NCBI RefSeq assembly: GCF_030124145.1
Contig: NZ_JASKMS010000006.1
Coordinates: 278,408 to 342,407, forward strand
Direction: 5' to 3'
DNA length: 64,000 nt
DNA from: Streptomyces sp. 378
Lineage (GTDB): Bacteria > Actinomycetota > Actinomycetes > Streptomycetales > Streptomycetaceae
The translations under genes were made by a program, and so were the position numbers. The notes beneath the pieces were generated by a model. That model did not search any database, was not told the DNA's origin, and was given only the letters and a program-made list of their open reading frames with translations. This document shows, piece by piece, positions 41,516-52,325 of the stretch. How positions within the stretch are numbered: the stretch's first letter is position 1; the number at the start of each line of letters is the position of its first letter.

Positions 41516-42673
41516 GTGGAACGTCGTAGCCTCCTGCGTGCGGCCGTCCTCGGCGGCACGTCGGCCGCTCTGGGCGGAACCCTGTGGCGCGGCGCCGCGT
41601 ACGCGGCCCCGGCCCAGCCCGGCACCGGCCCCTACGGGCCGCTGGGTTCCCCGGACGCCAACGGCATCAGACTCCCCAGCGGCTTCACGAGCCGGGTCAT
41701 CGCCCGGTCCGGCCGACGGGTCGGCAGCACGTCGTACACCTGGCACAACGCCCCGGACGGCGGCGCGTGTTACGCCGACGGCACGGGCTGGATCTACGTC
41801 TCCAACTCCGAGATCAACCCCTCGGGCGGCGCGAGCGCGGTGAGGTTCTCCTCGACCGGCACGATCACCGGCGCGTACCGCATCCTGTCCAACACGCGGC
41901 AGAACTGCGCCGGCGGCAAGACGCCGTGGAACACCTGGCTGTCCTGCGAGGAGGTGGACCGGGGCTACGTCTACGAGACGGACCCCTGGGGCGCGAAGGC
42001 GGCGGTGCGCCGCGACGCCATGGGCCGCTTCAAGCACGAGGCGGCGGCGGCCGACCCGGTCCGCCGGGTCGTCTACCTGACCGAGGACGTCACCGACGGC
42101 TGCTTCTACCGCTTCCGCCCGACGACCTGGGGCGACCTGTCCTCCGGCACACTGGAGGTCATGGTGGCGGGCACCGGCACCAGCGGCCCGGTGACCTGGT
42201 CCCGGGTCCCCGATCCCTCCGGCGCGACCGCCACCCGCCGGCAGGTCTCCGGCGCCAAGCGCTTCAACGGCGGCGAGGGCTGCTACTACGCGAACGACAC
42301 CTGCTGGTTCACCACCAAGGGCGACAACCGCGTCTGGCAGTACGACGCCGCCACCCAGACCATCGAACTCGCCTACGACGACTCCCTGGTGACGAGCGGC
42401 ACGGCTCCGCTCACGGGAGTCGACAACGTCACCGGCTCCGCCTCCGGCGACCTCTTCGTCGCCGAGGACGGCGGCACCATGGACATCTGCGTCATCACCC
42501 CCGCCGACGTGGTCGCCCCCTTCCTGCGCATCGATGGCCAGTCCGGCTCGGAGATCACGGGCCCGGCCTTCTCCCCGGACGGCACCCGCCTGTACTTCTC
42601 CAGCCAGCGCGGCACGAGCGGTTCGTCCTCGGGTGGCATCACGTACGAGGTGACGGGCCCGTTCCGCTCGTAG
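41516..42673 (+). CDS. Tat-secreted PhoX-like (DUF839) protein
   Basis: 385 residues. Twin-arginine signal at the N-terminus (ERRSLLRAAVLGG, then a hydrophobic core ending AAYAAPA). The mature part is a beta-propeller-like domain with PhoX-family phrases: GKTPWNTWLSCEEVDRGYVYE, MGRFKHEAAAADPVRRVVYLTED and GCFYRF, then VSGAKRFNGGEGCYY and DNVTGSASGDLFVAEDGG. PhoX enzymes are Ca/Fe-dependent phosphatases; whether this member keeps activity is not clear. GTG 41516 with TTGGAG is chosen so that the signal starts at residue 2. Confidence 0.8.
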   Translation: MERRSLLRAAVLGGTSAALGGTLWRGAAYAAPAQPGTGPYGPLGSPDANGIRLPSGFTSRVIARSGRRVGSTSYTWHNAPDGGACYADGTGWIYVSNSEINPSGGASAVRFSSTGTITGAYRILSNTRQNCAGGKTPWNTWLSCEEVDRGYVYETDPWGAKAAVRRDAMGRFKHEAAAADPVRRVVYLTEDVTDGCFYRFRPTTWGDLSSGTLEVMVAGTGTSGPVTWSRVPDPSGATATRRQVSGAKRFNGGEGCYYANDTCWFTTKGDNRVWQYDAATQTIELAYDDSLVTSGTAPLTGVDNVTGSASGDLFVAEDGGTMDICVITPADVVAPFLRIDGQSGSEITGPAFSPDGTRLYFSSQRGTSGSSSGGITYEVTGPFRS

Positions 42674-42782
42674 CCAACCGATCCGACTTCACACGAGCAT
42701 CACGAGTTGGTCACCTTTCCCGCACGCGGGACCCCCCGGCTCTACGGTCATCCCCTCACGTATCAGCCTTGGGGGGATGACC

Positions 42783-43277
42783 ATGAGCAATCCGTACACC
42801 GGCCCGCACAACACCCCGTACCCCGCACCGCCCCCGCGGCGGCCAGGCGGACCCGCGCCCCGCTGGGCCAGGAAGCGCTACGTGCTGCCCGCGCTCGGGC
42901 TGGCCCTGTTCATCGGCATCGGCATGGGCGCGAGCGGCGGGGAGACCGCGAAGGACGCGAAGCCCGCGTCCGCCGAGCCCCGGCCGACCGTCACCGTCAC
43001 CGCGACGGCGACCACCACCGCGACGCCGCCCGCGAAGGAGCCTGAGCCCGCTCCCACCGTCACCGCCACGAAGACCGTCAAGGTCACCACCACAGTCACC
43101 GCACAACCGGCAGCGGGCGGCGGGGCCGACGACAGCGGCTCGGAGGGCGGCGGGGACGTGTACTACGCCAACTGCAGCGCCGTGCGCGCCGCGGGCGCGG
43201 CCCCCATCCACCGGGGTGAGCCCGGGTACGCCTCCCGTCTGGACCGGGACGGCGACGGGGTCGCGTGCGACACCTGA
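42783..43277 (+). CDS. Membrane-anchored Excalibur-domain protein
   Basis: 164 residues: Pro-rich cytoplasmic start, one membrane helix (about 33-50, YVLPALGLALFIGIGMGA), a long Thr/Ala/Pro/Val-rich extracellular stalk (about 60-125) and a C-terminal Excalibur calcium-binding domain (VYYANCSAVRAAGAAPIHRGEPGYASRLDRDGDGVACD). The DRDGDGVAC loop is EF-hand-like. ATG 42783 is preferred to ATG 42777 because GGGGGG is adjacent to the latter. Role at the surface unknown. Confidence 0.88.
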   Translation: MSNPYTGPHNTPYPAPPPRRPGGPAPRWARKRYVLPALGLALFIGIGMGASGGETAKDAKPASAEPRPTVTVTATATTTATPPAKEPEPAPTVTATKTVKVTTTVTAQPAAGGGADDSGSEGGGDVYYANCSAVRAAGAAPIHRGEPGYASRLDRDGDGVACDT

Positions 43278-43369
43278 GCCCGATGCGCCGGTGACCATCG
43301 GCGGGTCCGGCCGTTCCACCGTTCGGGCAGCTCGATCCCGGCTGCCCAGCCGACGGAAGGAACACCACC

Positions 43370-43888
43370 GTGGACACGACCGTGCCCGCCCCGAACGCGC
43401 CGCGTGTGCTGCCCCGTGCCGAGTGGGTCAGGACACTGCCGCAGACCATCGTCGCGTCCTGCGTCCTGCTCCTCGACGCCGAGGACCGGATCCTGCTGCT
43501 GCGCTACGCCGGGGGCCAGCCCGCGGCGGGGCTCTGGGGACTGCCGGGCGGCATGCTCGACCCCGGCGAGGACCCCGTCGGTGCCGCGCGCCGGGAGCTG
43601 CACGAGGAGACCGGTATCGCCCTCCGGGGGGACCTGCGGTTCATCGGGTACGACCACCGGGCCGATGTGCTGGGCACCGGGCCGGTGATCGACTTCTACT
43701 TCCACGGCGGCCGGCTCCCGGCCGGGCAGCGCGTCCAGCGCAGCTCGGAGCACGACCAGCACGGCCTCTTCGCCCTCGCCGACCTGGAAGCCACCCCGCT
43801 GGCGACCCGGCTGCCCACCCTCGGCGCCCTGCTGACCGCGGCCCGCACCGGCACCGTCGTATGCCTGCGCGACGGCCTGCCGCGGTAA
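43370..43888 (+). CDS. Nudix hydrolase
   Basis: 172 residues with a complete Nudix box, GGMLDPGEDPVGAARRELHEETGI (about 63-86), fitting G-x5-E-x7-REUxEExGU. Substrate is a nucleoside-diphosphate derivative of unknown kind; DFYFHGG and the LWGLPGG run resemble housekeeping or NDP-sugar type members. GTG 43370 follows GGAAGGAAC. It ends before a long terminator shared with ppdK. Confidence 0.88.
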   Translation: MDTTVPAPNAPRVLPRAEWVRTLPQTIVASCVLLLDAEDRILLLRYAGGQPAAGLWGLPGGMLDPGEDPVGAARRELHEETGIALRGDLRFIGYDHRADVLGTGPVIDFYFHGGRLPAGQRVQRSSEHDQHGLFALADLEATPLATRLPTLGALLTAARTGTVVCLRDGLPR

Positions 43889-43950
43889 GCGTTCTCCAGG
43901 GGTCCTCAGGCATTCGTCAGGCGTTCCTCAGGCTCTGGACGGAAACGCGC

Positions 43951-43993
43951 GAGAGCGGGGCGGCACCTCCGCACAAGGTGCCGCCCCGCTCTC
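43951..43993. terminator. Bidirectional hairpin terminator between Nudix gene and ppdK
   Basis: Arms 43951-43968 (GAGAGCGGGGCGGCACCT) and 43976-43993 pair perfectly over 18 bp with a seven-base loop. It lies between convergent genes. Confidence 0.9.
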
Positions 43994-44103
43994 CTCCGTG
44001 CGCCGGAGCCGCCGCGATCGGTGAGGGTCGGGGACCGTCGACGGCTCCGGGTCCTGAGCGGCCCCGCACGGGCCGCGGTTGGCCTCGCGCGGGCCGCGGG
44101 GGT

Positions 44104-46851
<2,748 letters not shown>

Positions 46852-47257
46852 GGGTCTCGACTCCTCGAGGACGCGGTGGCTGCCCTGACGGCGAGGAACA
46901 TACCCAGATCAAAGGCGTCTGGGTACGTCCATGCGCGCGTCATGTGCCTGTAACCACTCGTCCGCCAGCGGATCGAAAGTCAAAGCTCGGCAAGCGATCA
47001 CGGGCATATGTTTTCACTTCTTGAACGCAAGCCCCTTCCCGATCCTCGCCGAACGCTCACATGAGCAGGGTTTCCGCCCATTTGATTTCGCTCGATGAAC
47101 GATCAAACGGTGGCACTCAGTGCCACCCTTTGGAGAAGTGCAGTCGCCCATGATCCGCTCATCTGAGCGCAACCCTTATCAGGGGTGGCGAGAATCACGC
47201 TGCCACAGCCGACGGAATTTCACCATGCGGACGCGTCCCGGGACCGAAACACGGCCG
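46852..47257. promoter_or_regulatory. Long AT-richer ppdK leader region with palindrome
   Basis: 406 bases with no gene; 46960-47110 is notably AT-rich for this genome (for example ATATGTTTTCACTTCTTG), so the ppdK promoter is expected there. A perfect palindrome sits at 47109-47127. The right end is the 3' flank of the ROK gene. Confidence 0.55.
47109..47127. promoter_or_regulatory. Perfect 19-bp palindrome, candidate operator
   Basis: GGTGGCACTCAGTGCCACC: nine-base arms around a single C. It is about 255 bp upstream of ppdK on its promoter side and 130 bp downstream of the ROK gene's stop. The form (two TGGCACT half-sites) is that of a dimeric repressor site; the binder is unknown. Confidence 0.5.
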
Positions 47258-48460
47258 TCACACCCCGAGCGCGCGCAGCCGCTCCTCGACCCGCTCGGGC
47301 GCGTAGAGGTGCTCCACGACCATGGCACCGGCCCCCACCAGCGCGGCCCGCTCGCCCAGCCGTGCGGTCACGACGTCCAGGTGCGCGGTGGAGCGGGGCA
47401 GGGCCCGCTGGTACAGCAGTTCGCGCACGCCCGTCAGGAAGGGAGTTCCGGCCAGATCCCCGGCGATCATCAGCACGCCGGGGTTGAGCAGCGTCACGAC
47501 GGTGGCGAGGACGTCCCCCACCCGGCGCCCGGCTTCCCGGGCGAGTCCGATCGCGTCGGGGTGCCCGGACGCCAGCAGATCGCGCACGTCCGAGCCGGAG
47601 GCCGCCGGCACCCCGGCCTCCGCCAGCCGCCGCGCCACCGCGCCACCGCTGGCGACGGCGGCCAGACAGCCGTACGCACCGCACCGGCACAGCGCCTCGG
47701 CGCCCTCCGGCACCCGGATGTGCCCGATGTCGCCGGCGCCGCCGTCGATGCCCCGGAACACCGAGCCGTCCACCACGACCCCGGCGCCGATGCCGGTGGA
47801 GACCTTCACCAGCACGAAGGCCGAGCAGTCCGGGTAACCGGTGCGCTGTTCGCCGTACGCCATGAGGTTGGCGTCGTTGTCCACCAGCACGGGCACCCCG
47901 GCGGTGCCCGCCTGCTCGGTGAGCGCCCGGGCCAGCCGGCCCCTTATGTCGTAGCCGTCCCAGCCGGGCATGATCGGCGGCTGGACGACACGGCCGGTCT
48001 CGGTGTCGACCGGGCCGGGCACCGCCAGCCCGACCCCGCAGACCGCCTCGGCCCCGCGCCCGGTCTTCTCCACCAACTCGGCGCACCAGCGGCCGAGTTC
48101 ACCGAGCACCGCGTCCGGTCCGTCCTCGACGGCCAGGGTGCCGGAGTGCTCGGCGAGGATCTCGCCGCTCAGGGACAGCACGGCCGCGCGCGCGTGCCGG
48201 GTGTCGAGGTCCGCGGCGAGGACCACCGCGTGCTCGTCGTCGAACTCCAGGGTGATGGAGGGCCGCCCGCCCAGCGGGGAGTCCACCGGCCCGCCGGCGC
48301 CCTCGCGCAACCAGCCCGCGCGGAAGAGCCGGTCCAGCCGCTGTCCGACGGTGGCCCGGGACAGTCCGGTCACCTGTTGCAGCGCACCCCGGGTCACAGC
48401 GCGGCGACTGCGCACCAGTTCGAGCAGATCGCCCGCGCTTGCCTGAACGCGTCCCGTCAT
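47258..48460 (-). CDS. ROK-family transcriptional regulator
   Basis: 400 residues. N-terminal winged helix (about 8-65, LLELVRSRRAVTRGALQQVTGLSRATVGQRLDRL) and a ROK sugar-kinase-like domain with VLVDNDANLMAYGEQR, the ExGH-type motif GDIGHIRV and the zinc motif CRCGAYGCLAAVAS (about 265-278). The ATP-binding DxGxT is not kept, as in regulators. It is divergent from two glycosidase-like genes and probably represses them until a sugar ligand binds. ATG 48460 with AAGGGGG is taken; GTG 48466 is possible. Confidence 0.88.
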   Translation of the reverse strand: MTGRVQASAGDLLELVRSRRAVTRGALQQVTGLSRATVGQRLDRLFRAGWLREGAGGPVDSPLGGRPSITLEFDDEHAVVLAADLDTRHARAAVLSLSGEILAEHSGTLAVEDGPDAVLGELGRWCAELVEKTGRGAEAVCGVGLAVPGPVDTETGRVVQPPIMPGWDGYDIRGRLARALTEQAGTAGVPVLVDNDANLMAYGEQRTGYPDCSAFVLVKVSTGIGAGVVVDGSVFRGIDGGAGDIGHIRVPEGAEALCRCGAYGCLAAVASGGAVARRLAEAGVPAASGSDVRDLLASGHPDAIGLAREAGRRVGDVLATVVTLLNPGVLMIAGDLAGTPFLTGVRELLYQRALPRSTAHLDVVTARLGERAALVGAGAMVVEHLYAPERVEERLRALGV

Positions 48461-48581
48461 GCGCACCCCCTTGTGTTTCCCAACCCTGCATTACATATTG
48501 GGTTTTGCGTGTTAAATAGACGTAACCCTACGGTAGCCCCTGCCGATCCCGGCCAGAGGTACGTCTTTGGGAGAGCCCCGA
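48461..48581. promoter_or_regulatory. Divergent promoter/operator region of the ROK-glycosidase pair
   Basis: 121 bases containing an unusually AT-rich core (48490-48530: CATTACATATTGGGTTTTGC, GTTAAATAGACG). CCCAA (48480) and TTGGG (48500) form an inverted pair 14 bp apart. Likely holds both promoters and the ROK operator. Confidence 0.5.
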
Positions 48582-50048
48582 GTGGACCGCATCGCCCAGC
48601 TCAGCACGCGTCCCGCGGGGCGCGACATCGCATACGATCCGGCCGCCGCGCCGCCGTCCCTCCAGGTCAGGGCCACACAGGTCCTGGAGGGCAACTGGAC
48701 GGGCACGTCCACCGTGCCTTCGCGCGGCCTGTATCCGCACCAGTGGTCGTGGGACTCGGCGTTCATCGCGATCGGCCTGCGGCACCTGTCGCCGTTACGG
48801 GCCCAGACGGAGCTGGAGACGCTGCTGGCGGCCCAGTGGGCGGACGGGCGCGTCCCGCACATCGTCTTCAACCCCTCCGTCCCCCACGACGCCTACTTCC
48901 CGAGCCCCGACTTCTGGCGCTCGTCGGCCGCCGGGCGCGCCGCGGGCGCCCCGCGCACCGTACAGACCTCCGGGATCGTGCAGCCACCGGTGCACGCGCT
49001 GGCCGCGTGGCTGGTGCACCTCGCCGACCCGGGCCTGTCCCGGGCGCGCGGCTTCCTCACCCGGGTGTACCCCCGGCTGGCCGCCTGGCACGGATACCTC
49101 CTGCACCGGCGCGACCTCGGCGGAGGCGGACTGGTGTCCGTCGTGCACCCCTGGGAACAGGGCATGGACAACAGCCCCTGCTGGGACCGTCCGCTGTCCC
49201 GGGTCACTCCCGCCCCGGCCCGCTCCTTCCGTCGTGCCGACCTCGGCCACGGCGCCCCCGAGGACCGACCGACGGATCTGGACTACGGGCGGTACGTGCG
49301 GCTGGCGGCCGACTACCGGGACCGCGGATACGCCGACGGTGGAATCAGCGGGGCGGCCCGCAGGGCAACGGGTGAGGGCGGTGGTGGGAGACGGGCGGGA
49401 GAGTTCGCCGTGGAGGACCCGGCGTTCAACGCCCTGCTCATCGCCTCCGAGTACGCCCTGGCCCACATCGCCCACGAGTTGGGGGTGGCCGGCTCGGCCC
49501 GGCAGGCCCGTGCGGAGCGCCTGACGGCGGCCCTGACGGAGCGGCTGTGGGAGCCGGCGGCGGGGATGTTCCTGTGCCGGGACGTGCGCGCCGGGGAGCT
49601 GATCCCCGAGCGGGGGGTCTCCGGGCTGGTCCCCCTGCTGCTGCCGACGCTGCCGCGCGACCTCGTGGCCACCCTGGTCCGCACGGTCTGCGGCCCGCAC
49701 TTCGGCCTCGGCGGCACGACCCGCATGGTCCCGAGCTACGACCTGCTCGGCGAGGCCTTCGACCCGCACCGCTACTGGCGCGGCCCGGCCTGGTTCAACA
49801 CCAACTGGCTGCTGGAGCGCGGGCTGCGGCTGCACGGCGAGCGGGGCCGGGCCGACGCCCTGCGCAGAGGCATGCTGCACACCGCCGGCGCCTCCGGTTT
49901 CGCGGAGTACGTCGACCCGTACACGGCACAGGCCTGCGGCGTCACCGGCTTCGGCTGGACCGCCGCGCTCACGCTCGACCTGCTGTACGACCGGCCCGCA
50001 CGGGGCAGGAACGGCCTCGCGGCGACCAAGGGAGGGGACCGGGAATGA
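48582..50048 (+). CDS. GH63/MGH1-like glycoside hydrolase
   Basis: 488 residues of an (alpha/alpha)6-barrel family that includes mannosylglycerate and glucosylglycerate hydrolases. Signatures: GLYPHQWSWDSAFIAIGLRH (about 50-69), NPSVPHDAYFPSPDFW, HPWEQGMDNSPCWD (about 185-198) and YWRGPAWFNTNWLLERGL (about 395-412). No signal peptide, so it acts inside the cell. GTG 48582 is six bases from GGGAGAG. It overlaps the next gene by ATGA and is divergent from the ROK regulator. Substrate probably a small glucoside or compatible-solute glycoside. Confidence 0.82.
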   Translation: MDRIAQLSTRPAGRDIAYDPAAAPPSLQVRATQVLEGNWTGTSTVPSRGLYPHQWSWDSAFIAIGLRHLSPLRAQTELETLLAAQWADGRVPHIVFNPSVPHDAYFPSPDFWRSSAAGRAAGAPRTVQTSGIVQPPVHALAAWLVHLADPGLSRARGFLTRVYPRLAAWHGYLLHRRDLGGGGLVSVVHPWEQGMDNSPCWDRPLSRVTPAPARSFRRADLGHGAPEDRPTDLDYGRYVRLAADYRDRGYADGGISGAARRATGEGGGGRRAGEFAVEDPAFNALLIASEYALAHIAHELGVAGSARQARAERLTAALTERLWEPAAGMFLCRDVRAGELIPERGVSGLVPLLLPTLPRDLVATLVRTVCGPHFGLGGTTRMVPSYDLLGEAFDPHRYWRGPAWFNTNWLLERGLRLHGERGRADALRRGMLHTAGASGFAEYVDPYTAQACGVTGFGWTAALTLDLLYDRPARGRNGLAATKGGDRE

Positions 50049-51982
50049 CGGACCGGCATCATCTGCTCGTGCACGGCCGGACGTTCGCCGCCGTCGGCGA
50101 CCGCGGCGACATCAGCGGCTACCGGGGCGGCAGTGCCCCGGACGGCATGTTCGTACGGGACGCCCGGCATCTGAGCCGGTGGCAGCTCACCGTCGACGGG
50201 GCGGTGCCCGACACACTGTCACCGGTGGCCGACGGGGACACCGCGCGCTGTGTGCTCGTCCCGCGCGGCGGCCGCGACGAACCGCCCGCGTACACGCTCT
50301 TTCGCGAACAGGCCGTCGGAGACTCCTCTTTCGTGGAGTCGCTGCGCGTCACCAGCAACCGCCCGGTGCCGACGACGGTCCACCTCGCGGTCACCGCCGA
50401 CGCCGACTTCACCGACCAGTTCGAGCTGCGCTCCGACCACCGCACCTACACGAAGGCGGGCGCCGTCCGCTCCCGCCAGGTGCTCAGCCACGGCGTGGAG
50501 TTCACCTACCGGCGCGGTGAGTGGTGTTCCGTCACGACCGTGACGGCCGACCCCCGGCCGGACGCCGTGGAGGAGACCGGCACCGGCGCCCGGCGCCTGG
50601 CGTGGACCCTCGACCTGGAACCGCACGGCACCACCGAGCTGACCCTGCGGGTCATGGCCCGCCCGCACGGCGACCGGCGCGCCCTGCGCGTACCCCGCTC
50701 CCCCTCCGCCGCCCAGGAACAACTCCGTCTGAGGGAAGGTGAGTTCGTCCGGGACGTGGCGGTCCCGAGCGGATGGCCCGAGCTGGCCGCGGCCTGCACC
50801 CGGGGGCTCGCCGACCTCGCCGCCCTTCAGGTCCCGGCGAGCGGCCCGGACGGCGAGGACCTGCGCGTCCCGGCGGCCGGCGCCCCCTGGTTCCTGACCC
50901 TGCTGGGCCGGGACGCCCTGCTGACCTCGCTGTTCGCCCTGCCCTACCGGCCGGGCCTGGCCGCCGCCACCCTGCCCGCGCTCGCCGCGACCCAGGCCAC
51001 CGGGACCGGTGCCGACGGCATCGCCCAACCCGGCAAGATCGTGCACGAGGTGCGGCACGGCGAACTGGCCCACTTCGGCCAGGTTCCCTACGGCCGCTAC
51101 TACGGCTCGGTCGACGCCACCCCGCTCTTCCTCGTGCTGCTCGGCGCCTACACCGAGCACACCGGGGACACCGCCCTGGCCCGCCGCCTCGAATCCCACG
51201 CCCGGGCGGCCATCTCCTGGATGCTCGACCACGGCGGCCTCACCTCGCGCGGCTACCTCGTCTACCGGGCCGACCAGGGCGGCCTCGCCAACCAGAACTG
51301 GAAGGACTCCCCCGGTGCCATCTGCTCCGCCGAAGGCACCCGCCCGCACGGCCCGGTGACGGCTGCCGGCGCCCAGGGCTACGCCTACGACGCGCTGCGC
51401 CGCACGGCGGGGCTCGCCCGCACGGTGTGGCAGGACACGACCTACGCGCACCTGCTGGAACAGGCGGCCGGTGACCTGCGCGAGCGTTTCCAGCGGGACT
51501 TCTGGATGCCGGAGCACTCCTTCCCGGCCCTCGCGCTGGACGGCCGGGGTCGTCAGGTCGACGCGCTGGCCTCGGACGCCGGGCATCTGCTGTGGTCGGG
51601 GCTGCTGGACAAGGAGTACGGCGAACTCGTCGGCCGGAGGCTCCTCGAAGCGGACTTCTTCTCCGGCTGGGGCGTGCGCACTCTCGCGGCCGGGCAGCCG
51701 GCGTACCACCCGCTCTCCTACCACCGCGGCTCGGTCTGGCCGCACGACAACGCGCTGATCGCACTGGGCCTGGCCCGCTACGGACTGCACGACGAGGCAC
51801 GCGCGATCGCCCGCGGCCTGGTCGACGCGGCGGGCGCGACCGGGCACCGGCTCCCGGAGGTCCTCGCGGGCTACGGCCGCGACACACACCCGGAGCCTGT
51901 GCCGTACCCGCACGCGTGCGTACGGGAATCGCGGTCGGCGTCGGCCCCGTTGGCGCTGCTCACGGCGGTCGGCGTGGTCTGA
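50045..51982 (+). CDS. Amylo-alpha-1,6-glucosidase-like protein (GDE type)
   Basis: 645 residues. N-terminal beta-sandwich of the GDE_N_bis type (about 1-200, SGYRGGSAPDGMFVRDARHLSRWQL), then a six-barrel glucosidase domain with GAPWFLTLLGRDALLTSL (about 278-295), KIVHEVRHGELAHF, NQNWKDSPGAICSAEG and YHRGSVWPHDNALIA (about 557-571). Glycogen-debranching-like fold without the transferase half. Translationally coupled to the preceding hydrolase; the two may act in sequence on one intracellular glycoside. Confidence 0.84.
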   Translation: MTDRHHLLVHGRTFAAVGDRGDISGYRGGSAPDGMFVRDARHLSRWQLTVDGAVPDTLSPVADGDTARCVLVPRGGRDEPPAYTLFREQAVGDSSFVESLRVTSNRPVPTTVHLAVTADADFTDQFELRSDHRTYTKAGAVRSRQVLSHGVEFTYRRGEWCSVTTVTADPRPDAVEETGTGARRLAWTLDLEPHGTTELTLRVMARPHGDRRALRVPRSPSAAQEQLRLREGEFVRDVAVPSGWPELAAACTRGLADLAALQVPASGPDGEDLRVPAAGAPWFLTLLGRDALLTSLFALPYRPGLAAATLPALAATQATGTGADGIAQPGKIVHEVRHGELAHFGQVPYGRYYGSVDATPLFLVLLGAYTEHTGDTALARRLESHARAAISWMLDHGGLTSRGYLVYRADQGGLANQNWKDSPGAICSAEGTRPHGPVTAAGAQGYAYDALRRTAGLARTVWQDTTYAHLLEQAAGDLRERFQRDFWMPEHSFPALALDGRGRQVDALASDAGHLLWSGLLDKEYGELVGRRLLEADFFSGWGVRTLAAGQPAYHPLSYHRGSVWPHDNALIALGLARYGLHDEARAIARGLVDAAGATGHRLPEVLAGYGRDTHPEPVPYPHACVRESRSASAPLALLTAVGVV

Positions 51983-52009
51983 GGGCCGGTGGGTCCGGGG
52001 CCTGTCGTT

Positions 52010-52174
52010 CCGGGTCAGGTCGCGGGGAGACGGCGGCATCCTCACCATGCCGGTGAGCGGGGTCCACGTGCGTGCCGCCGCGAGGCGGAGGAGGGCGTCG
52101 ACGCGGAGCGCCGGCAACCGGCGACAACGCCGCGGACGCGCGCACGTGGACCCCGCGTCCGCGACCTGACCCGG
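52010..52174. other. Multi-branched inverted-repeat element (possible structured RNA or mobile relic)
   Basis: Outer arms 52010-52025 (CCGGGTCAGGTCGCGG) and 52159-52174 pair perfectly over 16 bp. Inside, arms 52058-52072 (CGGGGTCCACGTGCG) and 52141-52155 pair over 15 bp. Between them are further hairpins: 52034-52052 (CGGCAT/ATGCCG) that competes with 52041-52057 (CTCACC/GGTGAG), 52075-52088 with a GCGA tetraloop, and 52109-52123 (CGCCGG/CCGGCG). The whole is non-coding, between a glycosidase gene and a membrane enzyme gene. Confidence 0.7.
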
Positions 52175-52183
52175 ACGGCGAAC

Positions 52184-52199
52184 CCCGGCGTTTGCCGGG
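52184..52199 (+). terminator. Short GC hairpin
   Basis: CCCGGC-GTTT-GCCGGG, six pairs and a four-base loop, just after the multi-branched element; possible terminator of the glycosidase operon. Confidence 0.4.
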
Positions 52200-52261
52200 T
52201 GTTTGCCGAGCGTCGGCCCGGCAGGCTGAACAGACCCGGTGGACACCCCGTACGGAACGGT

Positions 52262-52291
52262 GGCGGACCCGGCCCCCCATCCGGGTCCGCC
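52262..52291 (+). terminator. 11-bp stem hairpin in the leader of the next gene
   Basis: GGCGGACCCGG (52262-52272) and CCGGGTCCGCC (52281-52291) pair perfectly around an eight-base loop, ending 35 bp before the GTG of the membrane enzyme. It could terminate incoming transcription or act as an attenuator. Confidence 0.5.
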
Positions 52292-52325
52292 CCCTCACCG
52301 GTCTTCGTACGGGAAGGACCTCCGG

